From NCBI GenBank assembly GCA_964035545.1, contig CAXIUT010000230.1, forward strand, positions 1,240,001 through 1,304,000: a DNA stretch of 64,000 nt, read 5' to 3'. The translations under genes and the position numbers were made by a program. The notes below the pieces were generated by a model. It searched no databases and was not told the DNA's origin. It saw only the letters and a program-made list of their open reading frames with translations. Origin of the DNA: Bugula neritina. Taxonomy: Eukaryota > Bryozoa > Gymnolaemata > Cheilostomatida > Bugulidae. Shown piece after piece: positions 1 to 12,036 of the stretch (position 1 is the stretch's first letter; each line of letters opens with the position of its first letter).

Positions 1-2612
1 GCAACATACTGCAACATACTAAAATACACTGCAACACATTAAAATATACTGCAACATACTGAAACATACTGCAACATACTGAAGTACACTGTGACACCCT
101 GAAATACACTGCAACATACTGCAACATACTGCAACATACTGAATTACACTGGAACATATTGATATACACTGCAACACATTGAAATATACTGCAACACACT
201 GAACCATAAGGTAACACAATGAAGTATACTGCGACACATTAAAATATACTGCAACATACTGAAATAGACTGCAACATACTGAGATGTAATGTAATATACA
301 GAAATGTACTGTAACATATTGAATTACACTCTAACATACTGAAATATGCTGTAGCATACTGAAATACACTGCAACACACTGAAGTATACTGTAATACACT
401 GAAATGTGATGCAACATACTGAATTATACTGCAACATAGTGCAACATACTGAAATACACTACAACAAACTGCAACATACTGAAATACACTGGAACATATT
501 GAAATACACTGCGACACATTGAAACATACTGCAACATACTGAAATACACTGGGACACATTGAAATACACTGCAACATACTGCAACATACTGCAACATACT
601 GCAACATACTGAAATACATTGCAACACATTAAAATATACTGCAACATACTGAAACCTACTGCAACCTACTGAAATATACTGCAACACACTGAAAACATAC
701 GGCAACATACCGAAATAAACTGCGACACGTTGAAAATTACTGCAACATACTGAAATATACTGCGACGCCTTAAAATATACTGCAACATACTGAAATAGAC
801 TGCAAGTGGTGCAACATACTGAAATACACTGTGACACACTGAAATACACTGCAACATACTGCAACATACTGCAACATACTGAAATATTGTGCGACACAAT
901 AAAATATACTTCAACATATCGAAATATACTGTAACATACTGCAACATACTAAAATACACTGCAACACATTAAAATATACTGCAACATACTGAAACATACT
1001 GCAACATACTGAAATACACTGTGACACCCTGAAATACACTGCAACATACTGCAACATACTGCAACATACTGAATTACACTGGTACATATTGATATACACT
1101 GCAACACATTGAAATATACTGCAACACACTGAAACATGCGGCAATATACCGAAATATACTGCGACACCTTGAAAAATACTGCGACATACGAAATATACTG
1201 CAAGTGGTGCAACATACTGAAATACAATGTGACACACTAGAATACACTGCAACATACTGCAACATACTGCAACATACTGAAATATTGTGCGACACATTGA
1301 AATATTCTGCAACGTATTGAAATATACTGTAACATACTGCAACATACTAAAATACACTGCAACATACTGAAATACATTGCAACACATTAAAATATACTGC
1401 GACATACTGAAACATACTGCAACATGCTGAAATATACTGCAATATACTGAAATACACTATAACATATTGAAATATACTGCAACATACTGAATTACACTCT
1501 AACATACTGAAATATGCTGTAGCATACTGAAATACACTGCAACACACTGAAGTATACTGTAATACACTGAAATGTAATGCAACATACTGAATTATACTGC
1601 AACATAGTGCAACATACTGAAATACACTGTGACACACTGAAATACACTGAAACATAATGCAACATACTGCAACATACTGAAATACACTGTAACATATCGA
1701 AATGCACTGCAACATACTGCAACATACTGCAACATACTGAAATACACCGTAACATATCGAAATACACTTCAACATACTGCAACATACTGAAATGCACCGG
1801 AACATAATGGAATACCCTGCAACACATTGAAATATACTGCAACAGACTGAAACATAAGGTAACACAATGAAGTATACTGCGACACATTAAAATATACTGC
1901 AACATACTGAAATAGACTGCAACATACTGAAATGTAATGTAATATACAGAAATGTACTGTAACATACTGAATTACACTCTAACATACTGAAATATGCTGT
2001 AGCATACTGAAATACACTGCAACACACTGAAGTATACTGTAATACACTGAAATGTGATGCAACATACTGAATTATACTGCAACATAGTGCAACATACTGA
2101 AATACACTACAACAAACTGCAACATACTGAAATACACTGGAACATATTGAAATACACTGCGACACATTGAAACATACTGCAACATACTGAAATACACTGG
2201 GACACATTGAAATACACTGCAACATACTGCAACATACTGCAACATACTGAAATACATTGCAACACATTAAAATATACTGCAACATACTGAAACCTACTGC
2301 AACATACTGAAATATACTGCAACACACTGAAACATACGGCAACATACCGAAATAAACTGCGACACGTTGAAAATTACTGCAACATACTGAAATGTACTGC
2401 GACGCCTTAAAATATACTGCAACATACTGAAATAGACTGCAAGTGGTGCAACATACTGAAATACACTGTGACACACTGAAATACACTGCAACATACTGAA
2501 ACATACTGCAACGTACTGAAATACACTGTGACACCCTGAAATACACTGCAACATACTGCAACATACTGCAACATACTGAATTACACTGGAACATATTGAT
2601 ATACACTGCAAC
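1..2612 (+). repeat. Segmental copy P, first instance (cut by window start)
   Basis: This stretch matches 7,066-9,676 almost base for base. The offset is 7,065 up to about position 690 and 7,064 after it. The change comes from one extra A in the decamer at 691-700 (GAAAACATAC here, GAAACATAC in the other copy). The match ends at 2,613, where this copy has ACTCATT and the other has ACACATT. It carries the CCATAAGG marker at 204-211 and CAAGTGGT markers at 803-810 and 1,201-1,208. The left end lies outside the window. Confidence 0.9.
803..810 (+). other. CAAGTGGT phase-breaking element (type example)
   Basis: The unit GCAAGTGGT has nine bases and departs strongly from the decamer consensus, shifting the 10-bp phase by one. 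It recurs many times in the same context, after GAAATAGACT, GAAATATACT or GAATTATACT and before GCAACATACT. Further clear examples are 1,201-1,208, 2,440-2,447 and 7,867-7,874. CAAGTGGGG variants occur near 2,709 and 5,720. Another nine-base unit (GCGACATAC or GCAACATAC) often lies one unit upstream. No function can be assigned. Confidence 0.8.
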
Positions 2613-2899
2613 TCATTGAAATATACTGCAACACACTGCAACATACGGCAGCATACCGAAATATACTGCGACACCTTGAAAAATACTGCAACATACTGAA
2701 ATATACTGCAAGTGGGGCAACATACTGAAATACACTGTGACATACTGAAATACACTGCAACATACTGCAGGATACTGCAACGTACGGAAATACAGTGTAA
2801 CTTATTGAATTACACTGAATCATACTGCAACATACTGAGATACACTGGAACATATTGATATACACTGCAACACATTGAAATATACTGCAACACACTGAA
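2613..2899 (+). repeat. Short module shared with 5,594-5,910
   Basis: After the match to the 7-kb copy ends, the sequence continues with a module that recurs about 2,981 bp downstream. Shared features are the unusual ACTCATT variant, the CAAGTGGGG form of the phase-breaking marker (about 2,709 and 5,720), and a GTACGGAAATACAG segment. It acts as a connector between segment P and the block that begins at the CCATATGA marker at 2,900. Confidence 0.7.
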
Positions 2900-5029
2900 C
2901 CATATGACAACATACCAAAATTTACTGCGACACACTGAAAAATTTTGCAACATACGAATTATACTTCAAGTGGTGCAACATTCTGAAATACAATGTGACA
3001 CACTGAAATACACTGCAACATACTGCAACATACTGAAATATTAAGCGACACATTGAAATATACTGCAACATATTGAAATATACTGTAACATACTGCAACA
3101 TACTAAAATACACTGCAACATACTGAAATACATAGCAACACATTAAAATATACTGCGACATACTGAAACATACTGCAACATGCTGAAATATACTGCAACA
3201 TACTGAAATACACTATAACATATTGAAATATACTGCAACATACTGAATTACACTCTAACATACTGAAATATGCTGTAGCATACTGAAATACACTGCAACA
3301 CACTGAAGTATACTGTAATACACTGAAATGTAATGCAACATACTGAATTATACTGCAACATAGTGCAACATACTGAAATACACTGTGACACACTGAAACA
3401 CACTGAAACATAATGCAACATACTGCAACATACTGAAATACACTGTAACATATCGAAATACACTGCAACATACTGCAACATACTGAAATACACCGTAACA
3501 TATCGAAATACACTTCAACATACTGCAACATACTGAAATGCACCGGAACATAATGGAATACCCTGCAACACATTGAAATATACTGCAACAGACTGAAACA
3601 TAAGGTAACACAATGAAGTATACTGCGACACATTAAAATATACTGCAACATACTGTAATAGACTGCAACATACTGAAATGTAATGTAATATACAGAAATG
3701 TACTGTAACATATTGAATTACACTCTAACATACTGAAATATGCTGTTGCATACTGAAATACACTGCAACACACTGAGGTATACTGTAATACACTGAAATG
3801 TGATGCAACATACTGAATTATACTGCAACATAGTGCAACATACTGAAATACACTACAACAATCTGCAACATACTGAAATACACCGGAACATATAGAAATA
3901 CACTGCGACACATTGAAACATACTGCAACATACTGAAATACACTGGGACACATTGAAATACACTGCAAAATACAGCAACATACTGCAACATACTGAAATA
4001 CATTGCAACACATTAAAATATACTGCAACATACTGAAACATACTGAAATATACTGCAACACACTGAAACATACGGCAACATACCGAAATAAACAGCGACA
4101 CGTTGAAAATTACTGCAACATACTGAAATATACTGCGACGCCTTAAAATATACTGCAACATACTGAAATAGACTGCAAGTGGTGCAACATACTGAAATAC
4201 CTTGTGACACACTGAAATACACTGCAACATACTGCAACATACTGAAATATTGTGCGACACAATAAAATATACTGCAACATATTGAAATATACTGTAACAT
4301 ACTGCAACATACTAAAATACACTGCAACACATTAAAATATACTGCAACATACTGAAACATACTGCAACATACTGAAATACACTGTGACACCCTGAAATAC
4401 ACTGCAACATACTGCAACATACTGCAACATACTGAATTGCACTGGAACATATTGATATACACTGCAACACATTGAAATATACTGCAACACACTGAACCAT
4501 ATGGCAACATACCGAAATTTACTGCGACGCACTGAAACATACTACAACATACGAATTATACTTCAAGTGGTACAACATACTGAAAGACAATGTGACACAC
4601 TAAAATGCACTGCAACATACTGCAACATTCTGCAACATACTGAAATATTGTGCGACACATTGAAATGTACTGCAACGTATTGAAATATACTGTAACATAC
4701 TGCAACATACTAAAATACACTGCAACATACTGAAATACATTGCAACACATTAAAATATACTGCGACATACTGAAACATACTGCAACAAGCTGAAATATAC
4801 TGCAACATACTGAAATACACTATAACATATTGAAATATACTGCAACATACTGAGTTACACTCTAACATACTGAAATATGCTGTAGCATACTGAAATACAC
4901 TGCAACACACTGAAGTATACTGTAATACACTGAAATGTAATGCAACATACTGAATTATACTGCAACATAGTGCAACATACTGAAATACACTGTGACACAC
5001 TGAAATACACTGAAACATAATGCAACATA
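2900..5029 (+). repeat. Segmental block Q, older-looking version of 13,337-15,478
   Basis: The order of decamer variants matches 13,337-15,478. The offset is about 10,437 at the left end. One GCAACATACT unit fewer here (two against three) brings it to 10,447, and it becomes 10,449 after the point where the downstream copy carries an extra AT dinucleotide (14,087). The left half also matches 10,861-12,040 (offsets 7,961, 7,971 and 7,973). This copy lacks the AT insertion and has many private substitutions, such as ACATACAGCAAC near 3,970. It is therefore a diverged relative of the homogenised 9-25 kb family. Markers are CCATATGA at 2,900-2,907 and CCATATGG at 4,497-4,504. Confidence 0.82.
4497..4504. 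other. CCATATGG palindromic module marker (type example)
   Basis: This perfect 8-bp palindrome lies in GAACCATATGGCAAC and marks the start of one module class. I located it also at 9,705, 12,181, 14,946, 16,493, 18,269, 19,776, 21,552, 22,872, 25,637, 27,184, 28,960, 30,467, 32,243, 34,748, 37,811, 39,385, 42,448, 45,061, 50,630, 56,745 and 62,125. At 2,900, 5,911, 10,861, 13,337, 24,028, 46,417 and 57,901 it reads CCATATGA. At 204, 7,269, 48,134, 53,163 and 59,618 it reads CCATAAGG. The three versions distinguish module families. Confidence 0.85.
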
Positions 5030-7065
5030 CTGCAACATACTGAAATACACTGTAACATATCGAAATACACTGCAACATACTGCAACATACTGCAACATAC
5101 TGAAATACACTACAACATACTGCAACATACTGAAATACACTGAAACATATTGAAATACACTGCGACACATTGAAACATACTGCAACATACTGAAATATAC
5201 TGCAAGATACTGCAACATACTGAAACAGACTGTGACATACTGAAATACACTGCAACATACTGCAAGATACCGCAACCTACTGAAATACACTGAAACATAT
5301 TGAAATACACTGCATCATACTGCAACATACTGAATTACACTGGAACATATTGATATACACTGCAACACATTGAAATATACTGCAACACACTGAAACATAC
5401 GGCAATATACCAAATATACTGCGACACCTTGAAAAATACTACAACATACGAAATATACTGCAAGTGGTGCAACATACTGAAATACAATGTGACACACTGG
5501 AATACACTGCAACATACTGCAACATACTGCAACATACTGGAATACACTGTAACATATTGAATTACACTGCATCATACTGCAACATACTGAAAAACACTGG
5601 AACATATTGATATACACTGCAACTCATTGAAATATACTGCAACACACTGCAACATACGGCAGCATACCGAAATATACTGCGACACCTTGAAAAATACTGC
5701 AACATACTGAAATATACTGCAAGTGGGGCAACATACTGAAATACGCTGTGACATACTGAAGTACACTGCAACATACTGCAAGATACTGCACTGTACGGAA
5801 ATACAGCGTAACTTACTGAATTACACTGAATCATACTGCAACATACTGAGATACACTGGAACATATTGATATACACTGCAACACATTGAAATATACTGCA
5901 ACACACTGATCCATATGACAACATACCAAAATTTACTGCGACACACTGAAAAATTTTGCAACATACGAATTATACTTCAAGTGGTGCAACATTCTGAAAT
6001 ACAATGTGACACACTGAAATACACTGCAACATACTGCAACATACTGCAACATACTGAAATATTGTGCGACACATTGAAATATACTGCAACATATTGAAAT
6101 ATACTGTAACATACTGCATCATACTAAAATACACTGCAACATACTGAAATACATTGCAACACATTAAAATATACTGCGACATACTGAAACATACTGCAAC
6201 ATGCTGAAATATACTGCAACATACTGAAGTACACAATAACATATTGAAATATACTGCAACATACTGAATTACACTCTAACATACTGAAATATGCTGTAGC
6301 ATACTGAAATACACTGCAATACACTGAAGTATACTGTAATACACTGAAATGTAATGCAACATACTGAATTATACTGCAACATAGTGCAACATACTGAAAT
6401 ACACTGTGACACACTGAAATACACTGAAACATAATGCAACATACTGCAACATACTGAAATACACTGTAACATATCGAAATACACTGCAACATACTGCAAC
6501 ATACTGCAACATACTGAAATACACCGTAACATATCGAAATACACTTCAACATACTGCAACATACTGAAATGCACCGGAACATAATGGAATACCCTGCAAC
6601 ACATTGAAATATACTGCAACAGACTGAAACATAAGGTAACACAATGAAGTATTCTGCGACACATTAAAATATACTGCAACATACTGTAATACACTGTAAC
6701 ATATCGAAATACACTGCAACATACTGCAACATACTGCAACATACTGAAATACACTACAACATACTGCAACATACTGAAATACACTGGAACATATTGAAAT
6801 ACACTGCGACATATTGAAACATACTGCAACATACTGAAATATACTGCAAGATACTGCAACATACTGAAACAGACTGTGACATACTGAACTACACTGCAGC
6901 ATACTGCAAGATACCGCAACCTACTGAAATACAATGAAACATATTGAAATACACTGCAACACATTGAAATATACTGCAACATACTGAAATACACTATAAC
7001 ATATTGAAACATAATGCAACATACTGCAACATACTGAAATACACTGTAACATATCGAAATACACT
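5030..7065 (+). repeat. Mosaic of shorter modules before the 7-kb copy
   Basis: This stretch is composite. Roughly 4,500-5,400 follows the pattern seen at 9,708-10,610 (offset 5,208). 5,594-5,960 repeats 2,613-2,950. About 6,911-7,065 has the arrangement seen again at 47,766, near 52,795 and near 59,250. The CCATATGA marker is at 5,911-5,918, preceded by GAT where other copies have GAA. Adjacent segments have different best matches, which suggests repeated unequal exchange. Confidence 0.75.
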
Positions 7066-9676
7066 GCAACATACTGCAACATACTAAAATACACTGCAAC
7101 ACATTAAAATATACTGCAACATACTGAAACATACTGCAACATACTGAAGTACACTGTGACACCCTGAAATACACTGCAACATACTGCAACATACTGCAAC
7201 ATACTGAATTACACTGGAACATATTGATATACACTGCAACACATTGAAATATACTGCAACACACTGAACCATAAGGTAACACAATGAAGTATACTGCGAC
7301 ACATTAAAATATACTGCAACATACTGAAATAGACTGCAACATACTGAGATGTAATGTAATATACAGAAATGTACTGTAACATATTGAATTACACTCTAAC
7401 ATACTGACATATGCTGTAGCATACTGAAATACACTGCAACACACTGAAGTATACTGTAATACACTGAAATGTGATGCAACATACTGAATTATACTGCAAC
7501 ATAGTGCAACATACTGAAATACACTACAACAAACTGCAACATACTGAAATACACTGGAACATATTGAAATACACTGCGACACATTGAAACATACTGCAAC
7601 ATACTGAAATACACTGGGACACATTGAAATACACTGCAACATACTGCAACATACTGCAACATACTGAAACATACTGAAATACATTGCAACACATTAAAAT
7701 ATACTGCAACATACTGAAACCTACTGCAACCTACTGAAATATACTGCAACACACTGAAACATACGGCAACATACCGAAATAAACTGCGACACGTTGAAAA
7801 TTACTGCAACATACTGAAATATACTGCGACGCCTTAAAATATACTGCAACATACTGAAATAGACTGCAAGTGGTGCAACATACTGAAATACACTGTGACA
7901 CACTGAAATACACTGCAACATACTGCAACATACTGCAACATACTGAAATATTGTGCGACACAATAAAATATACTTCAACATATCGAAATATACTGTAACA
8001 TACTGCAACATACTAAAATACACTGCAACACATTAAAATATACTGCAACATACTGAAACATACTGCAACATACTGAAATACACTGTGACACCCTGAAATA
8101 CATTGCAACATACTGCAACATACTGCAACATACTGAATTACACTGGTACATATTGATATACACTGCAACACATTGAAATATACTGCAACACACTGAAACA
8201 TGCGGCAATATACCGAAATATACTGCGACACCTTGAAAAATACTGCGACATACGAAATATACTGCAAGTGGTGCAACATACTGAAATACAATGTGACACA
8301 CTAGAATACACTGCAACATACTGCAACATACTGCAACATACTGAAATATTGTGCGACACATTGAAATATTTTGCAACGTATTGAAATATACTGTAACATA
8401 CTGCAACATACTAAAATACACTGCAACATACTGAAATACATTGCAACACATTAAAATATACTGCGACATACTGAAACATACTGCAACATGCTGAAATATA
8501 CTGCAATATACTGAAATACACTATAACATATTGAAATATACTGCAACATACTGAATTACACTCTAACATACTGAAATATGCTGTAGCATACTGAAATACA
8601 CTGCAACACACTGAAGTATACTGTAATACACTGAAATGTAATGCAACATACTGAATTATACTGCAACATAGTGCAACATACTGAAATACACTGTGACACA
8701 CTGAAATACACTGAAACATAATGCAACATACTGCAACATACTGAAATACACTGTAACATATCGAAATGCACTGCAACATACTGCAACATACTGCAACATA
8801 CTGAAATACACCGTAACATATCGAAATACACTTCAACATACTGCAACATACTGAAATGCACCGGAACATAATGGAATACCCTGCAACACATTGAAATATA
8901 CTGCAACAGACTGAAACATAAGGTAACACAATGAAGTATACTGCGACACATTAAAATATACTGCAACATACTGAAATAGGCTGCAACATACTGAAATGTA
9001 ATGTAATATACAGAAATGTACTGTAACATACTGAATTACACTCAAACATACTGAAATATGCTGTAGCATACTGAAATACACTGCAACACACTGAAGTATA
9101 CTGTAATACACTGAAATGTGATGCAACATACTGAATTATACTGCAACATAGTGCAACATACTGAAATACACTACAACAAACTGCAACATACTGAAATACA
9201 CTGGAACATATTGAAATACACTGCGACACATTGAAACATACTGCAACATACTGAAATACACTGGGACACATTGAAATACACTGCAACATACTGCAACATA
9301 CTGCAACATACTGAAATACATTGCAACACATTAAAATATACTGCAACATACTGAAACCTACTGCAACATACTGAAATATACTGCAACACACTGAAACATA
9401 CGGCAACATACCGAAATAAACTGCGACACGTTGAAAATTACTGCAACATACTGAAATGTACTGCGACGCCTTAAAATATACTGCAACATACTGAAATAGA
9501 CTGCAAGTGGTGCAACATACTGAAATACACTGTGACACACTGAAATACACTGCAACATACTGAAACATACTGCAACATACTGAAATACACTGTGACACCC
9601 TGAAATACACTGCAACATACTGCAACATACTGCAACATACTGAATTACACTGGAACATATTGATATACACTGCAAC
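7066..9676 (+). repeat. Segmental copy P, second instance
   Basis: Near-identical to 1-2,612. Differences are scattered single bases, for example GACATATGC at about 7,407 where the first copy has GAAATATGC, plus the single-A length difference. CCATAAGG is at 7,269-7,276 and CAAGTGGT at 7,867-7,874. After 9,676 this copy continues into the 2,476-bp family, whereas the first copy continues into a different module. The breakpoint is therefore a junction between two module orders. Confidence 0.9.
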
Positions 9677-12036
9677 ACATTGAAATATACTGCAACACAC
9701 TGAACCATATGGCAACATACCGAAATTTACTGCGACACACTGAAAAATACTGCAACATACGAATTATACTTCAAGTGGTACAACATACTGAAATACAATG
9801 TGACACACTGAAATACACTGCAACATACTGCAACATACTGCAACATACTGAAATATTGTGCGACACATTGAAATATACTGCAACGTATTGAAATATACTG
9901 TAACATACTGCAACATACTAAAATACACTGCAACATACTGAAATACATTGCAACACATTAAAATATACTGCGACATACTGAAACATACTGCAACATGCTG
10001 AAATATACTGCAACATACTGAAATACACTATAACATATTGAAATATACTGCAACATACTGAATTACACTCTAACATACTGAAATATGCTGTAGCATACTG
10101 AAATACACTGCAACACACTGAAGTATACTGTAATACGCTGAAATGTAATGCAACATACTGAATTATACTGCAACATAGTGCAACATACTGAAATACACTG
10201 TGACACACTGAAATACACTGAAACATAATGCAACATACTGCAACATACTGAAATACACTGTAACATATCGAAATACACTGCAACATACTGCAACATACTG
10301 CAACATACTGAAATACACTACAACATACTGCAACATACTGAAATACACTGGAACATATTGAAATACACTGCGACACATTGAAACATACTGCAACATACTG
10401 AAATATACTGCAAGATACTGCAACATACTGAAACAGACTGTGACATACTGAAATACACTGCAACATACTGCAAGATACCGCAACCTACTGATATACACTG
10501 AAACATATTGAAATACAGTGCATCATACTGCCACATACTGAATTACACTGGAACATATTGATATACACTGCAACACATTGAAATATACTGCAACACACTG
10601 AAACATACGGCAATATACCAAAATATACTGCGACACCTTGAAAAATACTGCAACATACGAAATATACTGCAAGTGGGGCAACATACTGAAATACAATGTG
10701 ACATACTGAAATACACTGCAACATACTGCAGGATACTGCAACGTACGGAAATACAGTGTAACTTATTGAATTACACTGAATCATACTGCAACATACTGAG
10801 ATACACTGGAACATATTGATATACACTGCAACACATTGAAATATACTGCAACACACTGAACCATATGACAACATACCGAAATTTACTGCGACACACTGAA
10901 AAATTTCGCAACATACGAATTATACTTCAAGTGGTGCAACATTCTGAAATACAATGTGACACACTGAAATACACTGCAACATACTGCAACATACTGCAAC
11001 ATACTGAAATATTGTGCGACACATTGAAATATACTGCAACATATTGAAATATACTGTAACATACTGCAACATACTAAAATACACTGCAACATACTGAAAT
11101 ACATAGCAACACATTAAAATAAACTGCGACATACTGAAACATACTGCAACATGCTGAAATATACTGCAACATACTGAAATACACTATAACATATTGAAAT
11201 ATACTGCAACATACTGAATTACACTCTAACATACTGAAATATGCTGTAGCATACTGAAATACACTGCAACACACTGAAGTATACTGTAATACACTGAAAT
11301 GTAATGCAACATACTGAATTATACTGCAACATAGTGCAACATACTGAAATACACTGTGACACACTGAAATACACTGAAACATAATGCAACATACTGCAAC
11401 ATACTGAAATACACTGTAACATATCGAAATACACTGCAACATACTGCAACATACTGAAATACACCGTAACATATCGAAATACACTTCAACATACTGCAAC
11501 ATACTGAAATGCACCGGAACATAATGGAATACCCTGCAACACATTGAAATATACTGCAACAGACTGAAACATAAGGTAACACAATGAAGTATACTGCGAC
11601 ACATTAAAATATATACTGCAACATACTGTAATAGACTGCAACATACTGAAATGTAATGTAATATACAGAAATGTACTGTAACATACTGAATTGCACTCTA
11701 ACATACTGAAATATGCTGTAGCATACTGAAATACACTGCAACACACTGAGGTATACTGTAATACACTGAAATGTGATGCAACATACTGAATTATACTGCA
11801 ACATAGTGCAACATACTGAAATACACTACAACAATCTGCAACATACTGAAATACACCGGAACATATAGAAATACACTGCGACACATTGAAACATACTGCA
11901 ACATACTGAAATACACTGGGACACATTGAAATACACTGCAAAATACTGCAACATACTGCAACATACTGAAATACATTGCAACACATTAAAATATACTGCA
12001 ACATACTGAAACATACTGAAATATACTGCAACACAC
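9561..12036 (+). repeat. 2,476-bp tandem duplication, copy 1
   Basis: This segment and the next lie head to tail at exactly 2,476 bp. I inferred the edges from where matching stops: the bases around 9,560, 12,036 and 14,512 all sit in near-identical decamers of the ACTGAAACATAC type. That is the expected picture for unequal exchange or slippage at local microhomology. The unit contains two modules, tagged by CCATATGG at 9,705-9,712 and CCATATGA at 10,861-10,868. Reading through the pair I saw one difference, A at 10,903 against G at 13,379. Confidence 0.88.

Noticed and set aside
4497-4504. CCATATGG as a serum-response-type CArG box
   Set aside because: A CArG box needs CC, six A/T and GG. 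This site has only four A/T between CC and GG.
6269-7282. Long minus-strand open frame (337 codons) and many similar ones across the window, as possible protein genes
   Set aside because: They arise automatically from a stop-poor 10-bp repeat, overlap each other in several frames, end wherever a unit contains TTA or CTA, and have no non-repeat domain or conserved start context. Copies are conserved only because the DNA segment is duplicated.
9709-9891. Plus-strand 60-codon open frame starting at the ATG of CCATATGG, repeated about 20 times almost unchanged
   Set aside because: The recurrence follows the module duplication exactly, and synonymous and non-synonymous changes look alike. The reading is simply the plus-strand decapeptide cycle. 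I see no sign of selection on the protein.
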